Below are positions 19,824-30,253 of a DNA stretch of 64,000 nucleotides, piece after piece. Both the position numbers and the translations under genes were made by a program. The notes under the pieces were generated by a model. That model saw only the letters and a list, made by a program, of their open reading frames with translations. It had not been told where the DNA came from and ran no database searches. Numbering within the stretch: the stretch's first letter is position 1; each line of letters opens with the position of its first letter. The stretch comes from Calditrichota bacterium (GTDB taxonomy: Bacteria; Calditrichota; Calditrichia; Calditrichales; Calditrichaceae): NCBI GenBank assembly GCA_024278755.1, contig JAJRSO010000037.1, positions 26,620 to 90,619 of the forward strand, written 5' to 3'.

Positions 19824-21062
19824 TTAAAATTCATCAAAAGCGATATTTTCTTTTTCCACACCCTGATTATACAGCATATTATTTACCGCGCTGATCATCA
19901 TGGGCGGGCCGCAGAGATAGTATTCGATATCCTCCGGCGCCTCGTGATCCTTCAGATAGTTATCCAGCACCACCTGATGGATAAAACCAACCGGACCATC
20001 CCAATTATCCTCTTCCAACGGATCCGACAAAGCCACATGATACGTAAAATTAGGAAATTCCTTTTCGATAGCCTTAAACTGATCGTCATAAAACATTTCC
20101 CGCTTGGAACGAGCGCCATACCAAAAGCTTACCTTGCGTCCCGTTTTAAGTGTTTTGAACAGATGAAAAATATGGCTGCGCATAGGCGCCATTCCTGCGC
20201 CGCCGCCAATATACATCATTTCGCGGTCGGTATCTTTTATAAAAAACTCGCCGTAGGGGCCGCTCACCGTAACCTTATCCCCCGGTTTCAGATTAAAAAT
20301 AAAGGAAGAAGAGATGCCCGGAGGAAAATCGGTTCCCGGAGGAGGCGTGGCAATACGCACATTTAGCATTACTATCCCTTTTTCGGCGGGATGACTGGCC
20401 ATGGAATAAGCACGGAAAATTTCTTCGTCATTGGACGCTTTTAAATCCCATAAATGATATTTATCCCAATCGGGATGGTATTGCTTTTCAATATCAAAGT
20501 CGCTGTATTTAATATTGTATGGAGGAATATAAATTTGAATATAACCGCCGGCTTTAAAATCCATTATCTGCCCTTCGGGCAGTTCCAAAACCAGTTCTTT
20601 TATAAAAGTGGCCACATTGTCATTGGAACGAACGGTACAGTTAAATTTATGAATATTAAAAATTTCTTCGGGAATATGAATTTTCATATCCTGTTTTACT
20701 TTAACCTGGCAGGCCAGACGGACGTTATTTTTTATCTGTCCGCGTGATAATTGCGATTCTTCCGTAGGCAAAACATCCCCGCCGCCGTCGGTAATCTGAC
20801 AAGTACACATGCCGCAGGTTCCCTGGCCTCCGCAGGCAGACGGCAGAAAAATACCGTTATTGGATAAGGTTGTAAGCAGATTTGAACCCGCTTCCACTTC
20901 GGGACTTTTTTCTTCATCATCATTTATCAGTAATTTTACCTTACCTTTGTTTACCAGCTTAGATTCCGCAAAATTAAGCGCCCAAACCAGCAACAGTATA
21001 ATCACGGTAAATACAAGTGTACTTATCCCTATAATACTTAATGTACCCAAAACAAACCTCAA
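19824..21062 (-). CDS. nqrF: Na+-translocating NADH:quinone reductase subunit F
   Basis: The 412-residue NADH-oxidising entry subunit of the Nqr sodium pump. An N-terminal membrane helix (about 5-27) is followed by a plant-type [2Fe-2S] domain with [10 protein letters not shown] and the last ligand in ACQVKV. A ferredoxin-reductase module comes next, with FAD-binding RAYSMAS and NADH-binding [10 protein letters not shown]. Electrons pass NADH to FAD to 2Fe-2S and on to the membrane subunits. It is the last gene of a complete minus-strand nqrABCDEF operon, four bases after nqrE, and a terminator follows. Length and motifs are standard. Confidence 0.96.
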   Translation of the reverse strand: MRFVLGTLSIIGISTLVFTVIILLLVWALNFAESKLVNKGKVKLLINDDEEKSPEVEAGSNLLTTLSNNGIFLPSACGGQGTCGMCTCQITDGGGDVLPTEESQLSRGQIKNNVRLACQVKVKQDMKIHIPEEIFNIHKFNCTVRSNDNVATFIKELVLELPEGQIMDFKAGGYIQIYIPPYNIKYSDFDIEKQYHPDWDKYHLWDLKASNDEEIFRAYSMASHPAEKGIVMLNVRIATPPPGTDFPPGISSSFIFNLKPGDKVTVSGPYGEFFIKDTDREMMYIGGGAGMAPMRSHIFHLFKTLKTGRKVSFWYGARSKREMFYDDQFKAIEKEFPNFTYHVALSDPLEEDNWDGPVGFIHQVVLDNYLKDHEAPEDIEYYLCGPPMMISAVNNMLYNQGVEKENIAFDEF

Positions 21063-21065
21063 ATT

Positions 21066-21683
21066 TTAAAGTTGAATACCAGAAAACAGCATAAATGCCA
21101 TCGACATTAAACCGGTGATCAGCATGGTAATGCCTAATCCTTTTAATCCGTTTGGCACATTGGAATAACGGATTTTTGTACGAATAGAGGCCATCGCCAC
21201 AATGGCTAAGAACCAGCCGGTACCGGAGCCAAAACCAAAAACAATGGACTCACCAAGCGTATAATCGCGCTCCACCATAAATAGGGAGGCGCCCAAAATG
21301 GCACAGTTCACCGCAATCAGCGGTAAAAAGATTCCCAGGGCCGCATAGAGTTTCGGCGAAAAACGGTCGATCACCATTTCCACAAGCTGTACCATGGCCG
21401 CAATGGAAGCGATAAAGGTAATAAATTCCAAAAAGCTTAAATCCACATTGGCAAATCCGGACCAAATCCAGGAGAGCGCTCCGTCTTTTAAGAGATAGGT
21501 GTTGATAGCCCAGTTCACCGGCGTGGTTATGGTCATTACAAAAGTAACGGCCAGGCCAAGCCCAATGGCGGTTTCTACCTTTTTGGAAACGGCCAAAAAC
21601 GAGCACATGCCCAAAAAGAAGGCCAGCAGTATATTTTCTACAAAGACTGCTTTTACAAATAAACTTAAATAATGTTCTAACAT
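21066..21683 (-). CDS. nqrE: Na+-translocating NADH:quinone reductase subunit E
   Basis: A 205-residue, six-helix inner-membrane subunit, related to NqrD by an ancient duplication with inverted topology. The family block [16 protein letters not shown], near the N terminus, carries one of the Cys residues that, with NqrD, hold the iron centre between the subunits. The second Cys is in AVNCAILGA. It lies in its usual place between nqrD (14 bases before) and nqrF (4 bases after). RnfA is the closest alternative, excluded by the presence of nqrA and nqrF. Confidence 0.95.
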   Translation of the reverse strand: MLEHYLSLFVKAVFVENILLAFFLGMCSFLAVSKKVETAIGLGLAVTFVMTITTPVNWAINTYLLKDGALSWIWSGFANVDLSFLEFITFIASIAAMVQLVEMVIDRFSPKLYAALGIFLPLIAVNCAILGASLFMVERDYTLGESIVFGFGSGTGWFLAIVAMASIRTKIRYSNVPNGLKGLGITMLITGLMSMAFMLFSGIQL

Positions 21684-21697
21684 TGGTAATCCTCTGC

Positions 21698-22330
21698 TTA
21701 TTCAGAAACGGTTTTAGTGATGGTACGCTGTACCCAGACCAGCAAACCGAGTAAAATAAAAGCGCCCGGCGCTAAAACCATTAAGCCCATATTTTCGTAA
21801 CCCATTGCGTACAGACTATCGGGAATAACCTGAAAACCGAAGAATGTACCGCTGCCTAAAAGTTCTCTGAAAAACGCGATGGTCATTAAAATCCATCCAT
21901 AACCAAGACCGTTGCCCAACCCGTCCAAAAAGGAAGGCCACGGTTTATTTTGCAGGGCAAAGGCTTCCGCGCGTCCCATAATAATACAGTTTGTGATAAT
22001 CAAACCGACAAATACACTGAGCTGTTTGCTGATATCAAACAGAAACGCTTTTAAAATTTGATCCACTAAAATCACCAGTGTGGCAATGACGGTCAATTCT
22101 ACAATAATGCGAATTTTAGAAGGAATCATTTTTCGCAGCATGGAAATACTTACATTGGACAGGCTCACTACAGCCATCACTGCCAGCGACATCACCAGCG
22201 CGGTGCGCATCTGAACCGTTACCGCAAGGGCGGAACAGATACCAAGCACCTGAAAGGTTATGGGATTGTTATCAACAAGCGGTGTTTTAAAAATTGCCAT
22301 ATTTTTTTTAGAAAAGAATTTTTCGCTCAT
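21698..22330 (-). CDS. nqrD: Na+-translocating NADH:quinone reductase subunit D
   Basis: A 210-residue, six-helix subunit. It has [10 protein letters not shown] (Cys) and [14 protein letters not shown] (Cys), the two cysteine-bearing half-helices that mirror those of NqrE, and the C-terminal LGLLVWVQR. Its ATG overlaps the nqrC stop by four bases, which suggests translational coupling. It forms part of the sodium channel of the complex. Confidence 0.95.
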   Translation of the reverse strand: MSEKFFSKKNMAIFKTPLVDNNPITFQVLGICSALAVTVQMRTALVMSLAVMAVVSLSNVSISMLRKMIPSKIRIIVELTVIATLVILVDQILKAFLFDISKQLSVFVGLIITNCIIMGRAEAFALQNKPWPSFLDGLGNGLGYGWILMTIAFFRELLGSGTFFGFQVIPDSLYAMGYENMGLMVLAPGAFILLGLLVWVQRTITKTVSE

Positions 22331-23031
22331 TCTTTATCCCCTTCGTGATGTGTGGCATTGGCAAAGAAAGGTTTATATTTTTCAAGTTCTGTTTTTAAAA
22401 AGTGCGACACACCGCGTCCGGTTAATGTGGCGCCGCTGATTCCGTCCACATTGTGTTGCGGTTCGCTGCCCGTATATTTTCCTTTGGCAACATTGATGGA
22501 AACCAGATTGCCGGCACTATCAAAAATTTGTTTGCCTTTAAAATTATCGGAAAACCAGGTTTTGGAAATTTCGCCGCCCAGACCAGGCGTTTCGCCGTGT
22601 TTGTAAAAAGTAATTCCCTCTACCGTATTGCAATCGGCCCCAAGCGCGATATATCCATAAATGGTTGACCAAAGCCCCTTACCGGAAACCGGAATGATAT
22701 AAGCGGAAATTTTTCCGTCTTTTTCATATTTGTATAATGAGAGCACATCTGTTTCTTTATCATCGGCGGCTTCTGCTTCCGGTACCGAAACGCCTTCTTT
22801 ATTAACCGAAAATTTTCGGATATATTTTTTATAGAGGTCTGTAATTTCACTACGTGAAAATTCACCCTGTTCCGAATGAATTCCGGCGGAAACCAGGATA
22901 TTTTTTTTCATATCCAGTTTTTCGTTTTCAATTTGCCTCGGCTTGAGAATCGTCGCCGCACCGGCCAGCAAAACGCTGCAAACAATCGTTACGATGGCGG
23001 CAAACCGAAAGGTATAAGCATCACTGTGCAC
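22327..23031 (-). CDS. nqrC: Na+-translocating NADH:quinone reductase subunit C
   Basis: A 234-residue subunit with one N-terminal membrane helix ([19 protein letters not shown]) and a periplasmic FMN domain. The flavin is attached to threonine in the S-G-A-T-x-T motif, seen here as [13 protein letters not shown] (about 197-209). This attachment needs the flavin transferase ApbE, which is not encoded in the window. It overlaps nqrB by 11 bases and nqrD by four. Slightly shorter than the Vibrio protein, but no motif is missing. Confidence 0.95.
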   Translation of the reverse strand: MHSDAYTFRFAAIVTIVCSVLLAGAATILKPRQIENEKLDMKKNILVSAGIHSEQGEFSRSEITDLYKKYIRKFSVNKEGVSVPEAEAADDKETDVLSLYKYEKDGKISAYIIPVSGKGLWSTIYGYIALGADCNTVEGITFYKHGETPGLGGEISKTWFSDNFKGKQIFDSAGNLVSINVAKGKYTGSEPQHNVDGISGATLTGRGVSHFLKTELEKYKPFFANATHHEGDKE

Positions 23032-24208
23032 GGCTTAACCTCCTTTTTATATTTGCTTTCACCACATAATAATCCACCAGCGGTGAAAATAAATTCATAA
23101 ATAAAATGGCCAGCATCATGCCTTCGGGATAGGCCGGATTTACCGTTCGAATCAATATGGCCAGCACGCCAATCAGAAAACCATATACCCATTTTCCCGT
23201 ATTAGTTTGTGCGGCCGATACCGGATCGGTAGCCATAAACACCGCGCCAAAGGCAAAACCACCCATAACAAGATGATAATAGGCCGGAAGCGTAAACATC
23301 CCGGCCGCTCCATCGCCGGCCAGGGCATTAAATAACAGAGCCGCACCGTACCCGCCGGCAAAGACCGCGACCATAATACGCCAGCTCGCAACCCCGGTAA
23401 TAATTAGAATAACCGCGCCAATCAAAATGGCAAGTGTCGACGTTTCACCGATACTACCGGCATAAAAGCCGTAAAACAGATCCATAAAATGAAATCCCGC
23501 GCCGGCCGCGTGCTGAACTGCATTCCCTCCGGCCGGCGTAGAAGCAGCTACCGCCAGCGGCGTGGCGCCGGAAAAACCGTCAATAATTTTATCTTTAAGA
23601 GGTTCGATTGCCGTCCAAACCTTATCCCCGGAAATCTTACCGGGATAAGCAAAAAAGACAAAGGCGCGAGCCGTTAAGGCCGGATTTAAAATATTCATTC
23701 CGGTTCCGCCGAACACCTCTTTACCGATAACCGTCCCAAAAGAAATAGCCACCGCCACCTGCCACAAGGGAATGGTTGCCGGCAAAACCAGCGGAAAGAG
23801 AAAGCCGGTTACTAAAAAGCCTTCGTTTACATCATGCTTGCGCACCAGTGCAAACAATACTTCCCAAAAACCGCCGGCGGCATACGATACCAGTAAAATG
23901 GGGAGAAATTTCCACAAGCCGTAGGTGAATAGCTCACCAAACGACGCAGCTACACCAATGGCCTGATAATGTTGATATCCAACATTCCAGATACCAAACA
24001 GCGTAGCCGGAATCAAACCGACGATTACAATCATCATAAAACGCTTCAAATCCAGCGCATCCCGCACATGCGGTCCGCTTTTGGTGCGTTCATTCGTCCA
24101 CAGTAAAATGGTGTCGGTCATTTCAAAAAGCGGAAAAAAGAACTCATATTTCCCGCCTTTTTTAAACTGGGGACGATATTTATCGAATAGTTTTTCTAAT
24201 GCCTTCAA
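23021..24208 (-). CDS. nqrB: Na+-translocating NADH:quinone reductase subunit B
   Basis: A 395-residue main membrane subunit with about ten helices. It holds a second covalent FMN on the threonine of DGFSGATPLAVAA (about 209-221) and, in characterised enzymes, riboflavin and the main sodium path. GGTGMNILNPALTARAFVFFAYP and FMATDPVSAAQTNTGKW-type blocks are conserved with RnfD/NqrB. Thirty-four bases separate it from nqrA. Confidence 0.95.
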   Translation of the reverse strand: MKALEKLFDKYRPQFKKGGKYEFFFPLFEMTDTILLWTNERTKSGPHVRDALDLKRFMMIVIVGLIPATLFGIWNVGYQHYQAIGVAASFGELFTYGLWKFLPILLVSYAAGGFWEVLFALVRKHDVNEGFLVTGFLFPLVLPATIPLWQVAVAISFGTVIGKEVFGGTGMNILNPALTARAFVFFAYPGKISGDKVWTAIEPLKDKIIDGFSGATPLAVAASTPAGGNAVQHAAGAGFHFMDLFYGFYAGSIGETSTLAILIGAVILIITGVASWRIMVAVFAGGYGAALLFNALAGDGAAGMFTLPAYYHLVMGGFAFGAVFMATDPVSAAQTNTGKWVYGFLIGVLAILIRTVNPAYPEGMMLAILFMNLFSPLVDYYVVKANIKRRLSRAQ

Positions 24209-24242
24209 TGTAGTTCACCTTATCATTGATACCTGTTATATT

Positions 24243-25601
24243 TTATCCTTCTTTCTGAATCATATTTAAACCGTCGCGCAATATTTTACCAAAATCGGTT
24301 TTGGAAAGACAGATATACGAGCAAAGCGCAAGGTCTTCTTCATCCAATTCCAAAATGCCCAATCCTTCCATTTCTTCGATATCTTTTGCCAGAATACTTT
24401 TAGCCAGTTGCACCGGCATAATATCCATCGGTAAGACTTTTTGATAATCGGTCGGGCTCATCACAAATGCACGAACACCGCCTTTTAGCCGTGTATCCAG
24501 CGTATATTCTTTTTTTGTGGGAATGAGCGCTGACATAAACGTTTTGGAGAAGCTCTCGGTTTTAAATCCCGGCCGAAAATAACCAAGCAACTTACGCTTT
24601 GTTTCACCTTCCGGAATAACGGTAATCAGCGTATCATAAAAGCCAATATAACTACCGCAGCGCGTGGTACGCCCCGTTAAAACATTTCCCGAAATCAGAC
24701 GGATACTTCTGTCAATGATGTTTTCCTGGGGAATGAGCGTAATAAAAGGAGCGCCGGTTATGGTTTTAAAATACTTGCGTTCTTTTAACGAAGAACCGGC
24801 CACGGCAACAATGCGTTCGGTGGGAAAACAACCGGTGCGAAAGAATTCACCAATCAACGCAACAGCTTCCGGCCTAACCTGCCACACAATTTCGCCACGA
24901 TTAAGCGGTTTTATATGATGCATCTGCACACCAACATTACCCGCGGGATGCGGCCCGTTGAACACATTCTTTTCGACGCCCTGAATACCGGCAAACAGGC
25001 TGTCCTTTTTGGGTAGCGACAGATAGACCTTCCCTTCGGTTAATTTAACAAGAGCGTCTATCCCGCGCTGGAAATCATCCATTTTCTCTTTTAACAGAAA
25101 ACCGGTTTTTGCCGCAAGTGGCGCCGTATCGAATGCGGAAATAAAAATATCGCGAGGCCTCTCTTCCGGATTGGCAATGATTCCAAAAGGCCTTTGAATA
25201 ATGAAAGGCCATAAACCGCCGGCCAACAAATGCCGAATCAACTCGCCCCGCTGCATCTTTTTTACAGCCTCTTCCGACCAGTCGCCTATTTTTTCGGTAT
25301 CGCCCTTTTTATCGTTTTCAACGATAATTTCCATCAGCATGCGCCGTTCTCCGCGGTTTACCGCTCCTACCCTTCCGCTGACGGGAGAAACAAAACGAAT
25401 GTCCGGATTTTGCTTATCCGTAAAAAGAGGGGTCCCTATTTTTACCAAATCCCCCTCTTTTACCATTAAGCGGGGTTTGATACCTCGAAACTCATTTGGG
25501 AGCAGAGCGACCTTATCAGGAACCGCAGCGCTTTCCAGAGTTTTTTCAGCGGCGCCGGCCAAAGGGATATCGTATCCTCTTTTCAGCTTATATTCTGCCA
25601 T
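24243..25601 (-). CDS. nqrA: Na+-translocating NADH:quinone reductase subunit A
   Basis: The first gene of the nqr operon, encoding the 452-residue cytoplasmic subunit involved in quinone interaction. The frame extends 15 codons further upstream to 25646, but ATG 25601 is preferred. It has AGGAAG seven bases upstream and begins MAEYKLKRGYDIPLAG, the usual NqrA start. Conserved elements include a barrel-sandwich region (LMVKEGDLVKIGTPLF, FVSPVSGRVGAVNRGERR) and the C-terminal LELDEEDLALCSYICLSKTDFG. The organism should couple NADH oxidation to sodium export. Confidence 0.95.
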   Translation of the reverse strand: MAEYKLKRGYDIPLAGAAEKTLESAAVPDKVALLPNEFRGIKPRLMVKEGDLVKIGTPLFTDKQNPDIRFVSPVSGRVGAVNRGERRMLMEIIVENDKKGDTEKIGDWSEEAVKKMQRGELIRHLLAGGLWPFIIQRPFGIIANPEERPRDIFISAFDTAPLAAKTGFLLKEKMDDFQRGIDALVKLTEGKVYLSLPKKDSLFAGIQGVEKNVFNGPHPAGNVGVQMHHIKPLNRGEIVWQVRPEAVALIGEFFRTGCFPTERIVAVAGSSLKERKYFKTITGAPFITLIPQENIIDRSIRLISGNVLTGRTTRCGSYIGFYDTLITVIPEGETKRKLLGYFRPGFKTESFSKTFMSALIPTKKEYTLDTRLKGGVRAFVMSPTDYQKVLPMDIMPVQLAKSILAKDIEEMEGLGILELDEEDLALCSYICLSKTDFGKILRDGLNMIQKEG

Positions 25602-25675
25602 ATTTCTTCCTATATATATGTGATTTGCTTTTACCTTCTGTTTCAAATTAAATCATTCACAAGCTCTAAGAGGAT

Positions 25676-25703
25676 AATTTAACAAAATTGCTTCTATTTG
25701 CAA
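25676..25703 (-). promoter_or_regulatory. Possible sigma-70 promoter for nqr
   Basis: Minus-strand TTGCAA (25698-25703) and TAAATT (25676-25681) with a 16-base spacer, about 75 bases before the nqrA start. Weak consensus match. Confidence 0.3.
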
Positions 25704-25771
25704 AAATAAAATATATTTACCCTTCTTTCTTTTGTCATATTGTCTGTTTAACTGAGCGCATTACTATAAAC

Positions 25772-25800
25772 TTGATATAATTAATATTTTACAATAAATT
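25772..25800 (+). promoter_or_regulatory. Possible sigma-70 promoter for the pgsA-recA operon
   Basis: TTGATA (25772-25777), a 17-base spacer and TAAATT (25795-25800), 75 bases before pgsA, in an AT-rich divergent intergenic region. Confidence 0.4.
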
Positions 25801-25874
25801 TTATAGTTGTCCGAAAGATCAAATGTTTTATCAAACTATTTAAGCGCCCCAGATGGGAGTTTTACGCTAAAACC

Positions 25875-26477
25875 ATGAAAATGACAATTCCTAACGCTCT
25901 GACGATTTCCAGGATTATTCTGACCCCGGTGTTTTATTACCTGATTATTCAACCGGATGCAAATCTGAAAATTGTAGCCAGCATTGTTTTTTTAATCGCC
26001 TCCATAACGGACTGGTATGACGGTTATATCGCCCGGCGTTTTAATATGACTTCGCGCTGGGGGCAGTTTATGGACCCGCTGGCCGATAAACTTTTGGTTT
26101 CAACAGCCTTGGCGGTATTTGCCTATTTGCACTATGTTTACTGGTGGATGGTGCTGATTGTCATCATCCGGGATTTCACCATTACTTTTTTACGCAGTTT
26201 TGCCGAATATATCGGCCGGCCGATCATTACGAGCTCGCTGGCTAAATGGAAAACCGCCTTTCAGATGACCTTTGTGTTTGCCTTGCTTATCTATATGAAT
26301 ATTCCTGTTTTCCCGGAAGTGCGCCTGAACCTTGTACATTCACCCTGGATACAGTGGACAACGATTCTGTTTTCGATTGTTGTTTTACTCACGGCTGTCA
26401 GCGGTATACATTATCTGATTGTCAACCGGGCGCATCTTAATGAATTGATATTGCGGCTGTTCCGCAGGATTTCCTGA
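25875..26477 (+). CDS. pgsA: CDP-diacylglycerol-glycerol-3-phosphate 3-phosphatidyltransferase
   Basis: A 200-residue integral membrane enzyme that makes phosphatidylglycerol phosphate from CDP-diacylglycerol and glycerol 3-phosphate. The CDP-alcohol phosphotransferase signature D-G-x2-A-R-x8-G-x3-D-x3-D is complete in DGYIARRF...GQFMDPLADK (about residues 47-70). The N-terminal IPNALTISRIILTPVFYY is typical of PgsA. The start is either the ATG given or the ATG two codons later. The next gene makes the enzyme for the following step (PgpA). Confidence 0.92.
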   Translation: MKMTIPNALTISRIILTPVFYYLIIQPDANLKIVASIVFLIASITDWYDGYIARRFNMTSRWGQFMDPLADKLLVSTALAVFAYLHYVYWWMVLIVIIRDFTITFLRSFAEYIGRPIITSSLAKWKTAFQMTFVFALLIYMNIPVFPEVRLNLVHSPWIQWTTILFSIVVLLTAVSGIHYLIVNRAHLNELILRLFRRIS

Positions 26478-26531
26478 TACCAATATCGGATCATTTTTAA
26501 ATAACTATACATTTTTCTCGGGTTTCGTTTT

Positions 26532-26978
26532 ATGCACACATTCCATTATCTCCTGGCTACTTTTTTAGGAAGCGGATATTTTCCCAAAGCGCCCGGTACG
26601 GCCGGAAGTTTTGCAGCTATCCTTTTGTTTTGGTTTCTGCCTGCGGGGCAATTCCTGTTTATTCTTCTGTTGATTATTCTTTTCTTTGCTGGCGTCCGAA
26701 GCGCTGCTTTTGTGGAAAAAGCGGAAGGGAAAGATCCGGGCATGGTGGTTATTGACGAGGTAGTGGGCCAGGGCTTCGCTCTGCTTTTTGTACCGCATAC
26801 ACCGGTATTTTTCGGAATCGCTTTTGTCTTTTTCCGTATTTTTGATATATGGAAACCTGCGCCGGTTAAACAGTTAGAACAGTTGCCCGGCGGCTGGGGT
26901 ATTATGGCCGACGATGTGATGGCCGGTATATATGCAAACCTGTTAATTCAATTACTTCTTTTAACCGGAATTTTTTAA
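26532..26978 (+). CDS. pgpA: Phosphatidylglycerophosphatase A
   Basis: A 148-residue membrane phosphatase that removes phosphate from phosphatidylglycerol phosphate. The PgpA hallmarks are GSGYFPKAPGTAGSFAA near the N terminus, VVIDEVVGQ (about 72-80) with catalytic acidic residues, and DDVMAGIYANL near the end. It stands after pgsA in the same operon, and its stop TAA overlaps the cinA start by one base (TAATG). Confidence 0.93.
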   Translation: MHTFHYLLATFLGSGYFPKAPGTAGSFAAILLFWFLPAGQFLFILLLIILFFAGVRSAAFVEKAEGKDPGMVVIDEVVGQGFALLFVPHTPVFFGIAFVFFRIFDIWKPAPVKQLEQLPGGWGIMADDVMAGIYANLLIQLLLLTGIF

Positions 26979-28222
26979 TGAAACAATTTAAAGCGGAAAT
27001 TATCTCCATCGGCGATGAAGTGCTGGCCGGATACACGGTAAATACAAACGCTACCTTCATTTCACAGCAACTGCTCTCCATCGGCCTTCCGGTGCAGTGG
27101 GTAAGCACCATCAGCGACCGAAATGGCGAAATAGTGCAGGCTCTGAAAACGGCTTTAGGGCGCGCAGACGCTATTCTGGTAACAGGCGGGCTGGGCCCAA
27201 CGCCGGATGACCTGACTAAAAAAGCAATTTGTGATTTTTTTAAAGTCGGGATGCGCCGGGATGCCGACACCCTCGAAAATGTTTTGCAATTCCTAAAAAC
27301 ACGCGGCATTAAACCAACCGATCTAAATCAGGCGCAGGCCCTTATTCCCGACTGTGATATGGTAATCCCGAACAGCGTGGGAACAGCCCCCTGCCTGGTT
27401 TTTGAACGTGATAAACACCATTTCTTTTTTATGCCCGGCGTACCGGGTGAAATGAAGCGTATGGTCAGCGATCACATTTTAGATTATTTAAAACAGCGTC
27501 TTGCGCTAACGCCGGTGCATACCGTTTTACTGCGCACCACCGGCATTCCGGAATCAAAACTCTATGAAAAACTAAAACCGATTCTGGATGACTTCCCTGA
27601 AATCCAAACCGCCTTTCTGCCTCGTTACATCGGCGTGGATATTCGCTTTAAACTCATTTCGGACGATTCAAAGAAAATTATCCGCCTACAGGAACTGGAA
27701 ACAAAAATTCGTTCGAAAGCAAAAAAATATATCGTTACCGACAAACCCATCGAATTAGAGCAGGTTTTAGGAGAACTTCTTCATAAAAAAAGGCTCTCGC
27801 TTTCCGTTGCCGAAAGCTTTACCGGTGGATTAATCGCCGATCTGATTACTAATATTCCGGGTAGTTCCGATTATTTTACAGCCGGCCTGATTACATACAG
27901 CAACGATAGTAAGATGCATCTATTAGGCGTTTCGGAACAAACGCTTAAACAATTTGGCGCGGTAAGCCGCGAAACCGCACAGGAAATGGTACGTGGCGTA
28001 CAGTCCCGCTTCGGGACGGATTGCGCTATTTCTACCACCGGAATTGCCGGCCCCGGCGGCGCTACTGCAACCAAGCCGGTTGGTTTATGCTATGTGGCAG
28101 CCCGGTTTAAAAACAGGGAAATCATTAAGGAATTCCATTTTGGTACGGAACGCCTGATCAATAAAAAAAGAGGCGCCATAGCCGGTTTGGAATTATTGCG
28201 CCGGCTTATTTTGGAGCAATAA
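26978..28222 (+). CDS. cinA: CinA family protein / NMN deamidase
   Basis: A 414-residue protein with two domains. The N-terminal molybdopterin-binding-like COG1058 domain (about 1-170) starts EIISIGDEVLAGYTVNTN and contains LVTGGLGPTPDDLT. The C-terminal CinA domain (about 255-414) has SVAESFTGGLIADLITNIPG and ATTGIAGPGG-like blocks. This domain deamidates nicotinamide mononucleotide in NAD salvage, and the N-terminal half is an ADP-ribose pyrophosphatase in studied members. A cinA next to recA is common in Firmicutes and others. It follows pgpA with a one-base overlap and precedes thpR by one base. Confidence 0.93.
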   Translation: MKQFKAEIISIGDEVLAGYTVNTNATFISQQLLSIGLPVQWVSTISDRNGEIVQALKTALGRADAILVTGGLGPTPDDLTKKAICDFFKVGMRRDADTLENVLQFLKTRGIKPTDLNQAQALIPDCDMVIPNSVGTAPCLVFERDKHHFFFMPGVPGEMKRMVSDHILDYLKQRLALTPVHTVLLRTTGIPESKLYEKLKPILDDFPEIQTAFLPRYIGVDIRFKLISDDSKKIIRLQELETKIRSKAKKYIVTDKPIELEQVLGELLHKKRLSLSVAESFTGGLIADLITNIPGSSDYFTAGLITYSNDSKMHLLGVSEQTLKQFGAVSRETAQEMVRGVQSRFGTDCAISTTGIAGPGGATATKPVGLCYVAARFKNREIIKEFHFGTERLINKKRGAIAGLELLRRLILEQ

Positions 28223-28223
28223 G

Positions 28224-28796
28224 ATGTCCGACCCCATACGCAGCTTTCTCGCGATAGAACTGCCGAACTTCTTAAAATTCAAACTTGAAGAGTTTATTCG
28301 TTCTCTTCAGAAGAAAACCGGCAAAACGAAATGGGTAAAAGAATCAAATTTGCATTTAACCCTGAAATTTTTAGGCAATCAGCCCGCTGAGAAAATTAAC
28401 GCCCTGATTCCGGCGCTTACTGGAGGGTATCCACCGCTTCCGCCCTTTCGCTTAACAACTACCAAGTTCGGCGCCTTTCCCTCGAAACAGCGTCCCCGTG
28501 TATTTTGGCTGGGAACCGCCGCTACGCCGCAAACAACTCTTTCTGATTTACGCAACCGGATAGAAAACAGTTTAGAACCGCTGGGATTTGAAAAAGAGAC
28601 AAAACCTTTTCGACCGCACCTGACTCTGGGCCGTTCAAAAATTCCGGAAGATTTCAGTACGCTCTGGGAATATGTGGAAACGCATCCTTTTCCGCCCTTC
28701 TCTTTTGAAGTTAACCACTTTGTGCTGATGCGCAGTATTTTAAAACCAGAGGGGGCAGAGTACAGAATCCTGCAAAAATTTTCGTTGCGGAAATAA
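28224..28796 (+). CDS. thpR: RNA 2',3'-cyclic phosphodiesterase (LigT-like)
   Basis: A 190-residue 2H phosphoesterase. The two catalytic H-x-T-x motifs are in NLHLTLKFLGN (about 45) and RPHLTLGRS (about 133). It opens cyclic phosphates at RNA ends; the physiological role in bacteria is unclear. The tight packing between cinA and recA is a conserved arrangement in several phyla. Confidence 0.92.
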   Translation: MSDPIRSFLAIELPNFLKFKLEEFIRSLQKKTGKTKWVKESNLHLTLKFLGNQPAEKINALIPALTGGYPPLPPFRLTTTKFGAFPSKQRPRVFWLGTAATPQTTLSDLRNRIENSLEPLGFEKETKPFRPHLTLGRSKIPEDFSTLWEYVETHPFPPFSFEVNHFVLMRSILKPEGAEYRILQKFSLRK

Positions 28797-28853
28797 TTAT
28801 TTTATTGTACATTCGTAACATACTTTACAACTCTTTTATGGGAGGCACAATTA

Positions 28854-29894
28854 ATGACAGAACGAGCAGACAAAGATAAAGCGGTTGAGGTTGCGGTATC
28901 GCAAATTGAACGAAATTTTGGCAAAGGCGCCATTATGCGTCTCGGTGATAAAGCCAAAGTAAAGGTAGACGTTATTCCCACCGGTTCCATTTCTCTGGAC
29001 GCGGCGTTGGGAATCGGCGGGATTCCCCGTGGCAGAATTATTGAAATATACGGGCCGGAATCCTCTGGTAAAACCACACTGGCGCTGCACGTAACCGCCG
29101 AAGCACAGAAGATGGGCGGGCTGGCCGCATTTGTGGACGCCGAGCATGCCCTGGATCCCACCTACGCAAAGAAGTTAGGCGTCGATACGGTAAACCTGCT
29201 GGTCAGTCAGCCGGATAACGGCGAACAGGCCCTGGAAATCGTCGAAACACTGGTACGCAGCGGGGCGTTGGATATTATTGTAATCGACTCGGTGGCCGCC
29301 TTAGTGCCCAAAGCGGAAATCGAAGGAGAGATGGGCGATTCACATATGGGTTTGCAGGCCAGGCTTATGTCTCAGGCCTTGCGCAAACTGACCGGGACCG
29401 TTAGTAAATCCAATACCAGCGTTCTTTTTATCAACCAGATTCGGGAAAAAATCGGCATCATGTTCGGTAACCCCGAGACCACCACCGGCGGTCGCGCTTT
29501 AAAATTTTATACCTCTATTCGAATCGATATTCGCCGTATTGCTACGATTAAAGAAGCCGGAGAGATGGTGGGTAACCGTACCCGGGCCAAGGTGGTCAAA
29601 AATAAAATGGCGCCGCCGTTTCGTGATGCGGAATTTGATATCATGTATTCGCTTGGTATTTCCAAGGAAGGCGATATCCTGGACAATGCGGTAAATTTTA
29701 ATATTATTCAGAAATCGGGAACCTGGTTTTCCTATGGCGAAACCCGGCTGGGTCAGGGACGGGAAAATGTAAAACGCTTCTTAAAAGAGAACCCGGATAT
29801 ACTGGAAGAGGTTTCGGCAAAAGTACGTATTGCACTGGGGCTCGACGAAGATCCCGATTCCATTGAAGAAACTGAAGCGGAAGGAAACGAATAA
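28854..29894 (+). CDS. recA: Recombinase A
   Basis: A 346-residue RecA. It has Walker [10 protein letters not shown], Walker [15 protein letters not shown], the DNA-binding loop L1 region [24 protein letters not shown], and L2 [21 protein letters not shown]. An acidic tail [15 protein letters not shown] closes the protein. It is the last gene of the pgsA operon and has its own GGGAGG ribosome-binding site. No LexA box could be recognised upstream with confidence. Confidence 0.98.
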   Translation: MTERADKDKAVEVAVSQIERNFGKGAIMRLGDKAKVKVDVIPTGSISLDAALGIGGIPRGRIIEIYGPESSGKTTLALHVTAEAQKMGGLAAFVDAEHALDPTYAKKLGVDTVNLLVSQPDNGEQALEIVETLVRSGALDIIVIDSVAALVPKAEIEGEMGDSHMGLQARLMSQALRKLTGTVSKSNTSVLFINQIREKIGIMFGNPETTTGGRALKFYTSIRIDIRRIATIKEAGEMVGNRTRAKVVKNKMAPPFRDAEFDIMYSLGISKEGDILDNAVNFNIIQKSGTWFSYGETRLGQGRENVKRFLKENPDILEEVSAKVRIALGLDEDPDSIEETEAEGNE

Positions 29895-29929
29895 ACCAAC
29901 TAAATTATTATCGGGATTTTTTATAAAAG

Positions 29930-29983
29930 CACCATGAAGAAAATGAAGCTTCGAAGTTTTACATATTTTTTTCATGGTGTTTT
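29930..29983 (+). terminator. Probable terminator after recA
   Basis: Perfect 9-bp arms CACCATGAA (29930-29938) and TTCATGGTG (29971-29979), then TTTT. The 32-base loop is long but contains a smaller GAAGCTTC palindrome. Confidence 0.5.
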
Positions 29984-30253
29984 ATCAGAGCGGTACTAAA
30001 TAATCAAGATATTTACTTACTTTTAAATAAACATACACATATAAATTATCCCCCCCTTAAAGCAAGGTGTTACAAAAAAAATCTTAACCGCGAATGTGCG
30101 AAAGAACGCAAATAAATTAGAACAAACGATACAATAAATTTATTTAGTGAACATCCGTGTTCATCCGCAGCTAAAAGAAACAGAACATCCTGTGTAAGGA
30201 TTAGAACGGATATGGTGTTTTATGTTAAAATCAGCTACTCTTTCTGTATTTTT
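29984..30253. other. Spacer between convergent recA and histidine kinase
   Basis: No gene. It holds a degenerate inverted element at 30084-30174. The left arm starts TTAACCGCGAATG and the right arm, read on the minus strand, starts TTAGCTGCGGATG; both run into CTAAATAAATT-like sequence. Confidence 0.45.

Noticed and set aside
19824..25601. Rnf complex instead of Nqr
   Set aside because: The presence of NqrA- and NqrF-type subunits and the absence of RnfB/RnfC ferredoxin-type subunits define Nqr.
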